Source of the DNA: JAFDZO01 sp044226845
GTDB taxonomy: Bacteria; Bacteroidota; Ignavibacteria; Tepidaquicellales; Tepidaquicellaceae
Assembly (NCBI GenBank): GCA_044226845.1
Contig: JBGAGG010000004.1
Span: forward strand, 124,001-188,000
Direction: 5' to 3'
DNA: 64,000 nt
This document shows positions 51,303 through 61,276 of the stretch, one piece after another; the stretch's first letter is position 1; every line of letters begins with the position of its first letter. The notes below the pieces were generated by a model. It was not told the DNA's origin and did not search any database. It saw nothing but the letters and a program-made list of their open reading frames with translations. Made by a program: the position numbers and the translations under genes.

Positions 51303-53240
51303 TTACTTTTTAAAAATAGAAAAAAATGTTTTTAAGAGTATTTCAACATCAAGTGCTAATGTCTGATTTTTAGCATAAAATAGATTATAGTTCATTAGCT
51401 CTTCATTTGAAATATTTTCATAATAATTCAGCTGTACTATTCCGGTTAACCCTTTTTTCCCAATGTAATCTTTGGTATCATAATTCATCCAAATCGGGTT
51501 TCCCACAAATGAATATTCACCTGTAAAAACTTTAGGAAGTAAAAGTAATTTTGAAATATACTTCGAAAGTTTAATCTTGAGAATATATTTCATGATTAAC
51601 AATACAGGGAAAACGGTAAATAAAAGTACAATTGAAACTAAAATATCGAATAACCTCTTTAAAAATATATTCAATTTATTGTTAATATTATATTCAATTT
51701 CTATTAAAGCCAGGTTATCAAGTGCGTTCAAATTAATTTTTGAAAGTATCAATTCTTTATCAGAAGGTACAATTTTAAACCTGACATTGCGGTTTCTGAA
51801 TGACCACATCAGATTTAAAATTTCCAGATTAGTAAATTTAGTTCCGGAAAAAATCACTTCATGAATATTTTTCAGCTGTATTATTTCCTGCAATTCATCA
51901 ATTGTATCTTTGACAAATATATCTGAATAATACATAATATTATATTTTGATATCAAATTATCTTCCACATCGGATTTCAAACGTGAATCTGAAACGACGA
52001 GAAGATTTACTTTAGTTAAAAGAATATTCTTCGACTTGAAAAATCCAATCAATTTACCAATGAATCTCCAGCCAATGAGACCTGCTACACCTAATACTGT
52101 TGAAGTTAAAATTACCTCTCTGGAAAATGCATATTCTTTAAAAAAGTAAGTAATAGATGAGTTAACAAAAAAACCTATTATTATGGCGTAAAAAGTTTTC
52201 TTGAAAGAGAATATATTCTTTTTAGAATAAATTCCCTGAATAGTAAGTAAAAGAAGCCAAATTAAAACATAAACTGAAATTATAAAAAAATATTGACGAT
52301 TGGGAAAAATATTGAACCGCAGTTTAACGGAAATGATTGCAGCTGCAAATAAAAAAAAAGTATCAATCACCGGTAAAAACAGAAAAGATAAAATCCGGGT
52401 AAAATATGATATTCCTGAGCGGTAAAAAATACCAAGCTGTAAAATACCCGATAAAATTCTGGAATATCCCGTGAAATTTTTTCTCACAAATATTCTCATA
52501 GCTCCGTAAAAATTATTTACGTAAGAGAGGTGAGTTTTTTTTGTACTTTCACCTTTAAAATGTATAGTAGTAACTTCGGGATAGTAAAAAATTTTGTAGC
52601 CTGCTTTTTTTATTCTGTAACATAGATCAAGGTCTTCTCCGTACATAAAATAATCTTCATCAAAATTTCCAACTTTGTCTAGTACAATTTTGGGAATGAA
52701 CATAAAAGCACCGCAGATCGCATCTACTTCATAAGTTTTATCATCATCTAAAAATGTTAGGTTATACTTAGCGAATGCTTTACTTTGTGGGAACAATTTT
52801 GAAAGTCCCAGCATTCTTGGAATAGCAACAGATGGCACAGGAAAACTTCTTCTGCAAGCTGAATCCAGTTTTCCGTTTGTAAGAATTAATTTTGAAGTTA
52901 CCGCTCCGGTGTTAGAATTTTTTTCGACAAAATTAATCATTTTATCGAACGTAGATTCTTCCAGTACGGTATCGGGATTAAGTATGAGTATATACTTTCC
53001 TGTAGCTTGCTTTATAGCGATATTATTTGCTTTAGAGAAACCAATATTTTTATCGTTCTCAATTACAATTGCATCAGGATATTTTTTTTTTATAAGGTCA
53101 GCACTTTTATCGATAGAATTGTTATCTACAACAAATATCTCTACTTTGTATTTTTCACCGGCTGCTTTATAAATAGAGGATACACAATTATCAAGCAGAT
53201 CTTTTACATTATAATTGACTATGATAATTGAAATATCCAT
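51303..53240 (-). CDS. GT2 glycosyltransferase fused to a degenerate phosphoglycosyltransferase
   Basis: A 645-aa fusion. Residues 1-255 form a GT2 enzyme (NYNVKDLL, VVDNNSIDKSADLI, DXD-like NPDT at 88-91, the YFMYGEDLDLCYRI region at 197-210). Several membrane helices follow (about 265-400), then a nucleotide-binding-like domain (about 405-500). Residues 528-645 match the phosphoglycosyltransferase domain: KRLFDI (528-533), GEYSFVGNP (574-582), KKGLTGIVQL (595-604). The segment between KRLFDI and SFVGN is about 50 residues shorter than in the neighbouring intact enzyme and lacks KFRSM and the catalytic DE dyad. The tail may be a scaffold. Confidence 0.82.
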   Translation of the reverse strand: MDISIIIVNYNVKDLLDNCVSSIYKAAGEKYKVEIFVVDNNSIDKSADLIKKKYPDAIVIENDKNIGFSKANNIAIKQATGKYILILNPDTVLEESTFDKMINFVEKNSNTGAVTSKLILTNGKLDSACRRSFPVPSVAIPRMLGLSKLFPQSKAFAKYNLTFLDDDKTYEVDAICGAFMFIPKIVLDKVGNFDEDYFMYGEDLDLCYRIKKAGYKIFYYPEVTTIHFKGESTKKTHLSYVNNFYGAMRIFVRKNFTGYSRILSGILQLGIFYRSGISYFTRILSFLFLPVIDTFFLFAAAIISVKLRFNIFPNRQYFFIISVYVLIWLLLLTIQGIYSKKNIFSFKKTFYAIIIGFFVNSSITYFFKEYAFSREVILTSTVLGVAGLIGWRFIGKLIGFFKSKNILLTKVNLLVVSDSRLKSDVEDNLISKYNIMYYSDIFVKDTIDELQEIIQLKNIHEVIFSGTKFTNLEILNLMWSFRNRNVRFKIVPSDKELILSKINLNALDNLALIEIEYNINNKLNIFLKRLFDILVSIVLLFTVFPVLLIMKYILKIKLSKYISKLLLLPKVFTGEYSFVGNPIWMNYDTKDYIGKKGLTGIVQLNYYENISNEELMNYNLFYAKNQTLALDVEILLKTFFSIFKK

Positions 53241-53260
53241 TGAAGAAATTTTGAGGAAAG

Positions 53261-53983
53261 TTAAAGTTTACCGAACAAGGATCGAATTTTTAATTTCCAT
53301 ACCATAAAATAAGCTTCATAAACAACTTTGCGAGACATCTTTGATGAACCTGCTCTTCTATCTATAAAGATTATAGGGATTTCTGTAATTTTAAAATTTT
53401 TTAGAGTGAACCGGAATTTCATTTCTATCTGAAATGAATAACCGTTAGAGCGTATGTTGTTTAAATCTATTGTAGCTAAAGATGGAACACGATAGCACAT
53501 AAATCCGGCAGTGGTATCTCTTACTTTTAGTCCGGTTACAATACGGGTATATATGTTTGCAGTATAACTTAATATTAATCTTGAAATAGGCCAGTTAATT
53601 ACAGAGACACCATTTATATATCGGGAGCCGACAACCAGGTCAAATCCTTCTTCTATTTTTTCAATAAAGCGGGGAAGATACTTAGGGTCATGAGAGAAAT
53701 CTGCATCCATTTCAAAAACATAATCAAAATTATTATTGATTGCATATTTGAAACCGAAAACATAAGCTGTTCCCAGTCCACCCTTTTTTTCTCTCTTAAG
53801 AATATAGACGTTGTTGCTTGGGAAATCTTCCACAAGTTTTGCAGTACCGTCAGGAGAGCTGTCATCTACTACAAGCACATTATATTCATAATTTTCATCC
53901 GTAAATTTTAGAACTTCAGGAATGATATTCAGAATATTTTCCGCTTCATTATAGGTCGGTATTATAACTAATATCTTTTTCAC
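53261..53983 (-). CDS. Polyprenol-phosphate mannose-type synthase (GT2, Dpm1-like)
   Basis: A 240-aa GT2 enzyme starting MKKILVIIPTYNEAENI, with VVDDSSPDGTA, EMDADFSHDPKYLPRF (DXD) and GSRYINGVSVINWPISR. The family transfers mannose or a related sugar from GDP- or UDP-sugar to polyprenyl phosphate; the product supplies extracytoplasmic glycosylation. No membrane helix follows, as in soluble Dpm1. It lies 8 bases downstream of the priming transferase, 20 bases upstream of the fusion gene. The sugar is unknown. Confidence 0.9.
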   Translation of the reverse strand: MKKILVIIPTYNEAENILNIIPEVLKFTDENYEYNVLVVDDSSPDGTAKLVEDFPSNNVYILKREKKGGLGTAYVFGFKYAINNNFDYVFEMDADFSHDPKYLPRFIEKIEEGFDLVVGSRYINGVSVINWPISRLILSYTANIYTRIVTGLKVRDTTAGFMCYRVPSLATIDLNNIRSNGYSFQIEMKFRFTLKNFKITEIPIIFIDRRAGSSKMSRKVVYEAYFMVWKLKIRSLFGKL

Positions 53984-53991
53984 AAATAAAT

Positions 53992-55368
53992 TTAATGGCC
54001 TTTCATTAGTAATACAACAATTGTTGTATTAATCATTATTTTAAAATCCAGTTTTAGAGACATGTTTTCGATATAATAAAAATCATATTGCAGCTTTTCT
54101 TTTACGTCTTCAAGTGATGAATCGTATTTATGTTTTATCTGAGCCCAACCGGTAATTCCCGGTTTTACAGATAACCTTTTATAATAATAAGGAATTTCAC
54201 TTTTAAGCTTTTTAACAAAAAAAGGTCTTTCAGGTCTTGGGCCAACTATGCTCATTTCATTCTTTAACACATTTACTAATTGAGGAATTTCATCTATGTA
54301 CATTTTTCTAAGTATCTTTCCTACTTTTGTAATTCTGGGATCCTGTTCTCCTGCCCATTCCGGTCCATACTCTTCAGCATTTTGGACCATGGAGCGGAAC
54401 TTATACATTATAAAAGTTTTTTCATTTCTACCGACTCTTTCCTGTTTATAAAAGACAGGTCCTTTTGAAGTAAGTTTAATAAGAAGCATTGAAATTATCA
54501 GCAGTGGAGAGTAAAGAATCAAAAGGAAAAGTGATAATAATATATCAAAAATTCTTTTAAATAGTTTACTTCCTGCAGGCATTATTTCCGGCATTACTTC
54601 TATAAGAGGTACACCGTAAATCTGATTTGTCCTGGCCATTCCGCTTACAATTTCATACATATCGGGCATAATCATAAGATGTACATCGTTTCCTGTGCAG
54701 AACTTAATAACATCTACAAGTTTTTCTTTTTCACCAGGTTCAAGTGCAATCAAAACTTCAGAAATTTGCATTTGCTTTATGGTGTCAGATATATTTTCAA
54801 TAGGACTAAGATATTTAACATCAGAATTTTTACTTAAGGATATAAAACCGGTTATTTTATAACCAAGCTGAGGATACTTAGAGATCATTTCAAAGAGATT
54901 TGCTGCTTTTTCCCCTTCACCTACTATTAGAGTATTACGCAGACCAATTCCCTTTTGTAAAAGATTTCTCTGGAAACCGCGAATAATAATTCTCCCCCCT
55001 CCTACCATCAAAATAGTAAGAACCCAATATATAAGGATTAAAAATCTTGAAATTATAGGAGCATTATTAATTGTATCATCAATAAATATGAGAAAGAACA
55101 AAATAAAACATCCTATAGAAACAGATTTTACAACGGATGCAAATTCATCGAATCGGGAACGAACAAACCAGTACTGATACAGACCGGTAAACGAAAATAT
55201 TAGAAGCCAGTAAATATAAATTACAATAAGGGGAACTAAAAAAGAAACCGGATTTGCATAAGGAATCCAGCCTGTCTCAACACGTACTAAATAATACGCA
55301 ATCCACGAAAGATTTACAAATATAAAATCCGAAAAAAAGAGAAATATTTTTTCTTGTGTTTTTGACAA
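53992..55368 (-). CDS. Undecaprenyl-phosphate sugar phosphotransferase (priming enzyme)
   Basis: A 458-aa polytopic phosphoglycosyltransferase of the WbaP type. Four or five membrane helices in residues 1-125, then a Rossmann-like domain (about 140-250, LIVGEGEKAANLFEMISKYP). The catalytic domain (271-458) has KRIFDILLSL, KFRSM (323-327), the DE dyad in MYIDEIPQL (359-360), MSIVGPRPERP (372-382) and KPGITGWAQI (402-411). It primes polysaccharide assembly by attaching a sugar phosphate to undecaprenyl phosphate. It is complete, unlike the degraded copy downstream. Sugar unknown. Confidence 0.93.
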   Translation of the reverse strand: MSKTQEKIFLFFSDFIFVNLSWIAYYLVRVETGWIPYANPVSFLVPLIVIYIYWLLIFSFTGLYQYWFVRSRFDEFASVVKSVSIGCFILFFLIFIDDTINNAPIISRFLILIYWVLTILMVGGGRIIIRGFQRNLLQKGIGLRNTLIVGEGEKAANLFEMISKYPQLGYKITGFISLSKNSDVKYLSPIENISDTIKQMQISEVLIALEPGEKEKLVDVIKFCTGNDVHLMIMPDMYEIVSGMARTNQIYGVPLIEVMPEIMPAGSKLFKRIFDILLSLFLLILYSPLLIISMLLIKLTSKGPVFYKQERVGRNEKTFIMYKFRSMVQNAEEYGPEWAGEQDPRITKVGKILRKMYIDEIPQLVNVLKNEMSIVGPRPERPFFVKKLKSEIPYYYKRLSVKPGITGWAQIKHKYDSSLEDVKEKLQYDFYYIENMSLKLDFKIMINTTIVVLLMKGH

Positions 55369-55379
55369 TAATCACAGAA

Positions 55380-56177
55380 CTATATTTTGGGGTATGTAAT
55401 ATATTTATGCTTCCAGTAAAAATAAAACAAACCTTTGATATGCTCCCAGGTAATTTTAGTAAAAAATTTCTTAGTAATTCTTTGATAAAAATGATAAAGA
55501 CTTACTCCCGGAAAATAATATGTGTCGTAACCAACTTTTTTAGCTCTGAGACAAAAATCAATATCTTCCGGACCGTAAAAGATTTTTTCATCATAAAATC
55601 CGATTTTCTCGATTAATTCTCTTCTAATGAATTGGAATGCACCAATAACATAATCTACTTTTTGAATTTTCTCATGATCTTTATCCAGCATATAATGTTC
55701 CTTCAAAGCCTCTGAGTTTTTTATTTTTCCAACTCTTTCGAATCTGTTAAAAAGTTTTACCATCACACTTGGAAATCTTCTACAACTGTGCTGAATTTCA
55801 TCATCGGGGAAAAGTAGTCTTGCTCCGGCAATTCCTATTTTTTTGTTTTGCTCCATAAAATCATAAAGAAGCTGAAGACCATTATTAGTAATAAATTTTG
55901 TATCCACATCAAGAATCAAAATATACTTACCCTTAGCAATTTTTAAACCCTGGTTACGCGCAGGTCCGACCCCTTTATTGAAAGTATTTTTTATAAGTAT
56001 CGTTTGGGGGAAATTTTCCGTTATGAATTCAAGCGATCCATCTGTAGAATTATTATCAATGATTATTAATTCAAAGCTTTGGTTGATGTTTTTTTCATAC
56101 AATGAATTCAGACAATTTATTAAAAAATTCTTTGCATTCCACGTAATTATTATTACTGTTATCATTTCAGATTTCAT
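55380..56177 (-). CDS. Family 2 glycosyltransferase
   Basis: A 265-aa GT-A enzyme: IIITWNAKNFLINCLNSL, IIDNNSTDGSLEF, LILDVDTKF (DXD) and the acceptor-side EDIDFCLRAKK region. Rhamnosyl- or related transferase in polysaccharide assembly. It starts 1 base after the methyltransferase stop codon (translationally coupled) and lies 11 bases before the priming enzyme. Confidence 0.88.
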   Translation of the reverse strand: MKSEMITVIIITWNAKNFLINCLNSLYEKNINQSFELIIIDNNSTDGSLEFITENFPQTILIKNTFNKGVGPARNQGLKIAKGKYILILDVDTKFITNNGLQLLYDFMEQNKKIGIAGARLLFPDDEIQHSCRRFPSVMVKLFNRFERVGKIKNSEALKEHYMLDKDHEKIQKVDYVIGAFQFIRRELIEKIGFYDEKIFYGPEDIDFCLRAKKVGYDTYYFPGVSLYHFYQRITKKFFTKITWEHIKGLFYFYWKHKYITYPKI

Positions 56178-56178
56178 A

Positions 56179-57093
56179 CTACCATGGTTTTCTTAGAACT
56201 AATTGTGACCCTAAAATTTTCAATTCATCTAAAGTATATTTGTCAGAAAAATATTTTGAGAGTTTTAAATTTTTTAAAACAGAGAATAATTTTTCGTCAG
56301 GATAAGCAAGTTCTTCTTTTACAATTTCAAAGCCCGCATCTTTAATAAATTTCAGATAATCTTTGTGGCGAAGACGGTTTTGAAACATAATGGATGGATT
56401 CATTTTGCTCCATTCTTCCTCTGTGAATTGCAGATAATTATAAAAACTAATATTTGAATCGAAATAAGCAAAGTGATCTTTATAATCAATAACGTTTGAC
56501 ATAATTGCACCTTTTTTCATAACCCGAAAAGTTTCCTTCATTATATCTCCAAGTATTTCAGTTGGAATGTGTTCCATAACTGCATTAGTTAATACGTAGT
56601 CGACTGAATTCTCTTTAAAGAAAGTACTTCGGGCATCGGCAGGGGCCTGGTAGTATATGCTAAATAGTTCTTTGAACACTTCATACGTATTTTTGTTTGT
56701 AAACTTTACACCTTTTTGCAAATCTGAAAGTTTTATTTCAGCATCTTCAATAATTTGTATTTTTTTGACTGCGTCATTAAGTAAAAGTGGAAATGTTAGC
56801 TTTCTTACATCTATACATATTAACTTTTTAAATCCAAGAAGACTCATTGAAATCGGGATAACCATATCATAACCTGCGCCGATTTCATAGTACACGGATT
56901 CAGTTATACTAGTTTTTCCATACTCCTGAAAATTTTTAAAATGAGTTTTGACTGTCGAAATCTTCTCTTTAAATTCATCAAGAGGAATTGGAAGTGATTT
57001 TGTAATAAATCTCTGTAAAAGAAAATTTATTTTTTCAGCTTTTGGCAATTTAGAAATAAACTTTTGGAGCGAAATCTTTAATCTATAATTCAT
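56179..57093 (-). CDS. SAM-dependent methyltransferase
   Basis: A 304-aa class I methyltransferase. Motif I is YEIGAGYDMVIP, motif II LICIDVRKLTF; the NAVMEHIP region and FRVMKKGAIMSNVIDY are the later conserved segments. I start it at the Met of MNYRLKISLQ (57093): the overlap with the upstream stop is then 11 bases, whereas the longer form (from 57153) would overlap by 71. Probably modifies a sugar or lipid-linked intermediate in the polysaccharide pathway. Confidence 0.8.
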   Translation of the reverse strand: MNYRLKISLQKFISKLPKAEKINFLLQRFITKSLPIPLDEFKEKISTVKTHFKNFQEYGKTSITESVYYEIGAGYDMVIPISMSLLGFKKLICIDVRKLTFPLLLNDAVKKIQIIEDAEIKLSDLQKGVKFTNKNTYEVFKELFSIYYQAPADARSTFFKENSVDYVLTNAVMEHIPTEILGDIMKETFRVMKKGAIMSNVIDYKDHFAYFDSNISFYNYLQFTEEEWSKMNPSIMFQNRLRHKDYLKFIKDAGFEIVKEELAYPDEKLFSVLKNLKLSKYFSDKYTLDELKILGSQLVLRKPW

Positions 57094-58222
57094 GTGAATT
57101 AATTTTTTCTTCGTAGCATTGATAATACTTTTTAGAGTTTTTTTGTATATCAAATTTCATCTTAACTTTCACTTTCGAATTGTCAGATATATAACCTAAA
57201 TTGTTTTGATTTCTAAAAATATATTCTAATTTCTGAATTAAATTCTTATCATTATATAAGAAACCATCAATGCCATCATCAATAATTTCAGAAAGACCGC
57301 CAACATTAGATGCAAGTACAACTTTCCCTTTTATCATTCCTTCGCACGCTACAATTCCAAAACCTTCCCAAATTGAAGGAATTACAATTAAATCAGAAAT
57401 TTCATAGTACTTTTCTGTATCATCCTTAAACCCTAATAAATACACATTGTTTTCCAGTTTTTCATTTTTAATTAAATTCTCGATTTTGTTTCTTTGTGAT
57501 CCTTCTCCAACAATAAGAATTTTTAGATTCAATTCTTTTATTATTTCTGAACATTTTCCCAAAAATTCTAAATGTCCTTTTTGTTCTTCTAATCTTCCAA
57601 TTATTGAAATAACAAAATCCTCTTTTTCCAGTTTTAGAGTACTTCTAAAATATTTGATTTCTTCGTTATTTAAAATGAAATCTTCTTTCTCAATTTCAAT
57701 GCCGTTATAGATGACAGAAATTTTTTCTGAGAGTTTATTATTTTTACGGTTTAACAGAAATTGTTTAACTCTTTCAGAAATTGCTATAATGTTTGAATTA
57801 GTATAATCTATTACCCAATTATCAATTCTATCGAAGATATTCTTTTTATTAGTTTTATTTAACTTATGTGTAGTAGAATCGTTATGGCAAGTTGTAAACA
57901 CCACCGGAATTTTCAGCCATTTTGCAGCAATTCTTCCATAAAAATCTGCTTTAAGAAGATGAGTGTGTACAATATCTGGTTTTATTTCTTTTAAAATATT
58001 TCTTAATTTTAGAAAAATTATTGGATTTACTAATCTTTTGCATTTTAAATCGCGTACTTTAATACCTGCTTTTTTAAATTTATCTATATAAAAACCGGAA
58101 TCTATTGTTATCACTTCTATTTCAAGTTCTTCTTTCTTTAAATTATTAATTATATCAAAAAGAAGTAATTGTGCGCCTCCAATTGATAAATTTGAAATTA
58201 TGTGTATTACTTTTCTTTTCAA
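57083..58222 (-). CDS. Family 4 glycosyltransferase
   Basis: A 379-aa GT-B enzyme. The N-terminus MKRKVIHIISNLSIGGAQLL carries the usual acceptor-side Gly loop. The C-terminal donor domain contains SIIGRLEEQKGHLEFLGKC and PSIWEGFGIVACEGMIKGK (E-x7-E). The sequence is unusually AT-rich, with many Lys, Asn and Ile codons. It starts 1 base before the next gene's stop region, tightly packed in the operon. Sugar specificity unknown. Confidence 0.9.
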   Translation of the reverse strand: MKRKVIHIISNLSIGGAQLLLFDIINNLKKEELEIEVITIDSGFYIDKFKKAGIKVRDLKCKRLVNPIIFLKLRNILKEIKPDIVHTHLLKADFYGRIAAKWLKIPVVFTTCHNDSTTHKLNKTNKKNIFDRIDNWVIDYTNSNIIAISERVKQFLLNRKNNKLSEKISVIYNGIEIEKEDFILNNEEIKYFRSTLKLEKEDFVISIIGRLEEQKGHLEFLGKCSEIIKELNLKILIVGEGSQRNKIENLIKNEKLENNVYLLGFKDDTEKYYEISDLIVIPSIWEGFGIVACEGMIKGKVVLASNVGGLSEIIDDGIDGFLYNDKNLIQKLEYIFRNQNNLGYISDNSKVKVKMKFDIQKNSKKYYQCYEEKINSHEL

Positions 58223-58223
58223 T

Positions 58224-59153
58224 TTACGGCTTTTTCTGTGGAGATAAATACAATTTTAATGAGTCCAAAACTGCTTCTTTTCTTTCTTTTTTTTCTGTTC
58301 CGTTAAAAAAAACCGAATTAAATATTAATCTGAAAAACAGACCAAGAATATGAAGTATAATAATTACAGTTCTTTTAAAAGCATTAACATGCCTATGCAA
58401 ATATAAAAGTCTGCCATAATATCTGGAATAAACAAACCTATAGTAATTTCTTTTTTGACTTCTGCTTTCCAGATGTATGCATTTAGTTTCCGGATAAATA
58501 AAAATGGACAAGTTTTTTTCAAAATATTTTGCACATAAATCCATATCTTCATAGTTTAAAGGATAATCTTTGTCAAATCCACCTACATCTCTATAAAACG
58601 AACTTTTTGTCAGAATAAATGCACCACTTGTCCAAGCAACCTTAAATGGAATCCCTTTTTTTATTTTTAAACCAATGAAGTACATTTTTATTGCTTTGAA
58701 AATTGGGATAAGAAAATAAAAAGCTTCAACAAATTCAACCAGTATTCCTCTTTTTCCCCCGAAAGATGATTGCAGACTTTTATCTTCATTGAGCAATAAG
58801 CATGAACTAATTCCTACATTTGAATTATTTTCAAAAAAATTAATCAGTGGTGTAATACAATCTTCGATTAATAGAATGTCAGGATTCAAAAATAAAACAA
58901 ATTCAGTATTACAAAACTTAAATCCAAAATTGTTACCACCGGAAAATCCAAGATTTTCCTTTAATAAATGGAATTGAACCGAAGGAAATTCATCTATTAG
59001 TTTTTCAATATCCCTATTCTGTGAATTATTATCTACAACGATAATGTTCAGTTTTTCAAAACCAATAAATTTATCTAAGCTATTGAGGCAATCCCGTATC
59101 TCTCCGGCAACATTGTAGTTAACAATTATAATTGAAATAGAATAATTTTTCAT
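58224..59153 (-). CDS. Family 2 glycosyltransferase
   Basis: A 309-aa GT2 enzyme starting MKNYSISIIIVNYNVAGEI, with VVDNNSQNRDIEKL, FLNPDILLIEDCI (DXD-like), WTSGAFILTKSSFYRDVGGF and the NYEDMDLCAKYF acceptor region. A C-terminal membrane-associated segment (VIIILHILGLFFRLIFN) follows. An upstream start (MCSSM) is possible. Probable rhamnosyl- or related transferase of the polysaccharide. Confidence 0.88.
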   Translation of the reverse strand: MKNYSISIIIVNYNVAGEIRDCLNSLDKFIGFEKLNIIVVDNNSQNRDIEKLIDEFPSVQFHLLKENLGFSGGNNFGFKFCNTEFVLFLNPDILLIEDCITPLINFFENNSNVGISSCLLLNEDKSLQSSFGGKRGILVEFVEAFYFLIPIFKAIKMYFIGLKIKKGIPFKVAWTSGAFILTKSSFYRDVGGFDKDYPLNYEDMDLCAKYFEKNLSIFIYPETKCIHLESRSQKRNYYRFVYSRYYGRLLYLHRHVNAFKRTVIIILHILGLFFRLIFNSVFFNGTEKKERKEAVLDSLKLYLSPQKKP

Positions 59154-59197
59154 CGAAGAACACAAGTAAAAAATTTATTTTTCTAAATACTGAACAA

Positions 59198-60301
59198 TTA
59201 ATACTTAAATGATTTCAAATAATCCTCTAAAACCGAAACAACTCTTTCCCAGTCAAAAAATTCTCTTACCGAATTAAATGCATTCTCAGAAATATTTTTC
59301 ATTTTTTTTCGGTCTTCATTTAAATCGCAAATTATTTCAACCATTTTGAAAATTTCTTCAGGCTCTAACAGATAACCGCTATATCCTGTCATTATGTATT
59401 CCGGGATAGCTCCGACACTAGTTGAAATGGGTATGGTTTTGCATGCCATAGCTTCTGCAGGTGGTAAACCATATCCTTCTTGTAAGCTCGAGTACAAAAA
59501 AATGTGAGACTTATTGTATATCTCCCTTATTTTATCAGAAGACGGATTTTGAACAAACTCAAAAAAATCGGGGAATTTTTTATCTTTTTTTACACCAAAG
59601 CAAATTACTTTTAAATTCGGGACTCGCTCTTTTACTTTAAAAAGTATTTCTAATAAAATTTCCGTATTTTTTAATTTATAAGGCGAATCAATATATGAAA
59701 CAACTAAGTCAGAATTGTAATCTTTTTCCTTTGTAACATAAAACTCCGAAAAATTAATTCCGTTGCCAATTACTTTTGGTTCAAAAGCAAATTTTTCTTT
59801 GAGTAAATTTTTCAAGTATTCACTCACGGTAATTCCTTTTATACCTAGTCTGTAAGAATTTTCAGCTAAAGTTACATTTGAATTCCAAATTTCGTATCCC
59901 TGAATGAAATAAAATTTAATGCCTTTTGCAGGACTTAAATTATTGACACTGTACGCAGTCGGCCACGTAGTTGCTAACACGGCATCGGCATCTTCTATAT
60001 ATTTGTCTGTTATAAATGGTACCCGTTGAATTTCAAATCTATATGTAAAAAAATTTTTTAATTCTGATGAATCAATATGATAGTTACCCAGTTCACGCTT
60101 GGAAAACAAAGAATTTTTAAAATTCCCTAGATAAGTGCGAAATCTTCTGTAGGATATTTCACCTAAATAAGAATCGAATGGAAAAAGAGGATAATAAAAT
60201 TTTACCTCGTGTCCCCTATCGTGTAACCTGTTGCATAATTCACAAATCACCCTCATTCCGCCGGTTTTAAAAATTCCGGGAACAATAAAATTTATCTTCA
60301 T
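59198..60301 (-). CDS. Family 4 glycosyltransferase
   Basis: A 367-aa GT-B enzyme: MKINFIVPGIFKTGGMRVIC at the N-terminus, then LRVIC-like helices; the donor domain has VVSYIDSPYKLKNTEILLEI and SLQEGYGLPPAEAMACKTIP (E-x7-E). No membrane segment. Part of the polysaccharide cluster, 44 bases upstream of the next glycosyltransferase gene. Sugar unknown. Confidence 0.9.
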   Translation of the reverse strand: MKINFIVPGIFKTGGMRVICELCNRLHDRGHEVKFYYPLFPFDSYLGEISYRRFRTYLGNFKNSLFSKRELGNYHIDSSELKNFFTYRFEIQRVPFITDKYIEDADAVLATTWPTAYSVNNLSPAKGIKFYFIQGYEIWNSNVTLAENSYRLGIKGITVSEYLKNLLKEKFAFEPKVIGNGINFSEFYVTKEKDYNSDLVVSYIDSPYKLKNTEILLEILFKVKERVPNLKVICFGVKKDKKFPDFFEFVQNPSSDKIREIYNKSHIFLYSSLQEGYGLPPAEAMACKTIPISTSVGAIPEYIMTGYSGYLLEPEEIFKMVEIICDLNEDRKKMKNISENAFNSVREFFDWERVVSVLEDYLKSFKY

Positions 60302-60322
60302 GGATACAGATATATTAATTTC

Positions 60323-61189
60323 TTATTTGAATGCAAATAAGTTTTCATAAGGGTAATTAAGCTGCTTGGGAGAGGGAATTAGTTTTTTTTCTTTAGAATC
60401 AAATGTATACCACTTATATCCGAGGTTTACGGCAACATCATAAAGAACATGACAACAATGGCCTGCAGCCAGTGAATTTTGTTCTGTAAATTCAACCATA
60501 AGTATTGGGGAGTAGTTTTTCAGAAAATCAGCAGCACCCTTTAGCACCTGAACTTCCCAACCCTCAACATCAACTTTCATTATCTTAATTTTTTTTGCAT
60601 CTACATTAAACTCTTTTAAATAATCATCTATCGTAACAACTTCGACACTTTCCTTTCCACTATAGTAGCTGGAATCTATTTCCGCAAATGAATTCCATGC
60701 ATCATGCCCGTTTTCAGACACATTCAATTGCAGAGTTCCTTTTTTATCTGATACACCCAGTCTATTTGCAGTGATATTATTAAGATTGTTTATCGCAATG
60801 TTCTTTTGTAATCTCGTGTAAGTTTTCAATGCAGGCTCAAATGCAAACACTCTTCCGGATTCTCCGACGATTTTAGATGCATACAAACTAAACAGTCCGA
60901 TATTAGAGCCAATATCTAAGAAATAATCTCCCTTTTTTAAATATTCTTGTACAAACATTATTTCGTCTTTCTCAAATCCGTAATAAATTACCTTTGATAA
61001 AATACTGTCTTCATACATTATAATTTTCAAATTATCATCTATATAATGTTCGAAATCACCATTAATGAATTTCTTTTTCCAAATTTTATCTTGTTTTAAC
61101 TCAAAATTTTTATTTCTATAGTCAATATATTTTTTGCCCATTTTTTTCAGAAAGGAAAAAAAGGATAAATCTAATTTATTAAATTCCAT
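60323..61189 (-). CDS. FkbM-family methyltransferase
   Basis: A 288-aa protein with the FkbM methyltransferase signature: YFLDIGSNIGLFSLYASKI (motif I), VFAFEPALKTYTRLQKNI and MKVDVEGWEVQVLKGA. It probably O-methylates a sugar of the polysaccharide, as in other envelope loci. There is no signal peptide. It lies 21 bases upstream of the GT4 gene and is likely cotranscribed. Confidence 0.9.
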   Translation of the reverse strand: MEFNKLDLSFFSFLKKMGKKYIDYRNKNFELKQDKIWKKKFINGDFEHYIDDNLKIIMYEDSILSKVIYYGFEKDEIMFVQEYLKKGDYFLDIGSNIGLFSLYASKIVGESGRVFAFEPALKTYTRLQKNIAINNLNNITANRLGVSDKKGTLQLNVSENGHDAWNSFAEIDSSYYSGKESVEVVTIDDYLKEFNVDAKKIKIMKVDVEGWEVQVLKGAADFLKNYSPILMVEFTEQNSLAAGHCCHVLYDVAVNLGYKWYTFDSKEKKLIPSPKQLNYPYENLFAFK

Positions 61190-61276
61190 ATTAAATATTA
61201 ATTATTAATAAAATTTGGCATTCCGAACCAGAAATTATACAATAAATTCAGTTGTAAACTACTAAAAACACAGCAG

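Noticed and set aside
57094..57153. Upstream ATG as the methyltransferase start
   Set aside because: It would overlap the preceding gene by 71 bases; MNYRL at 57093 gives the usual short overlap.
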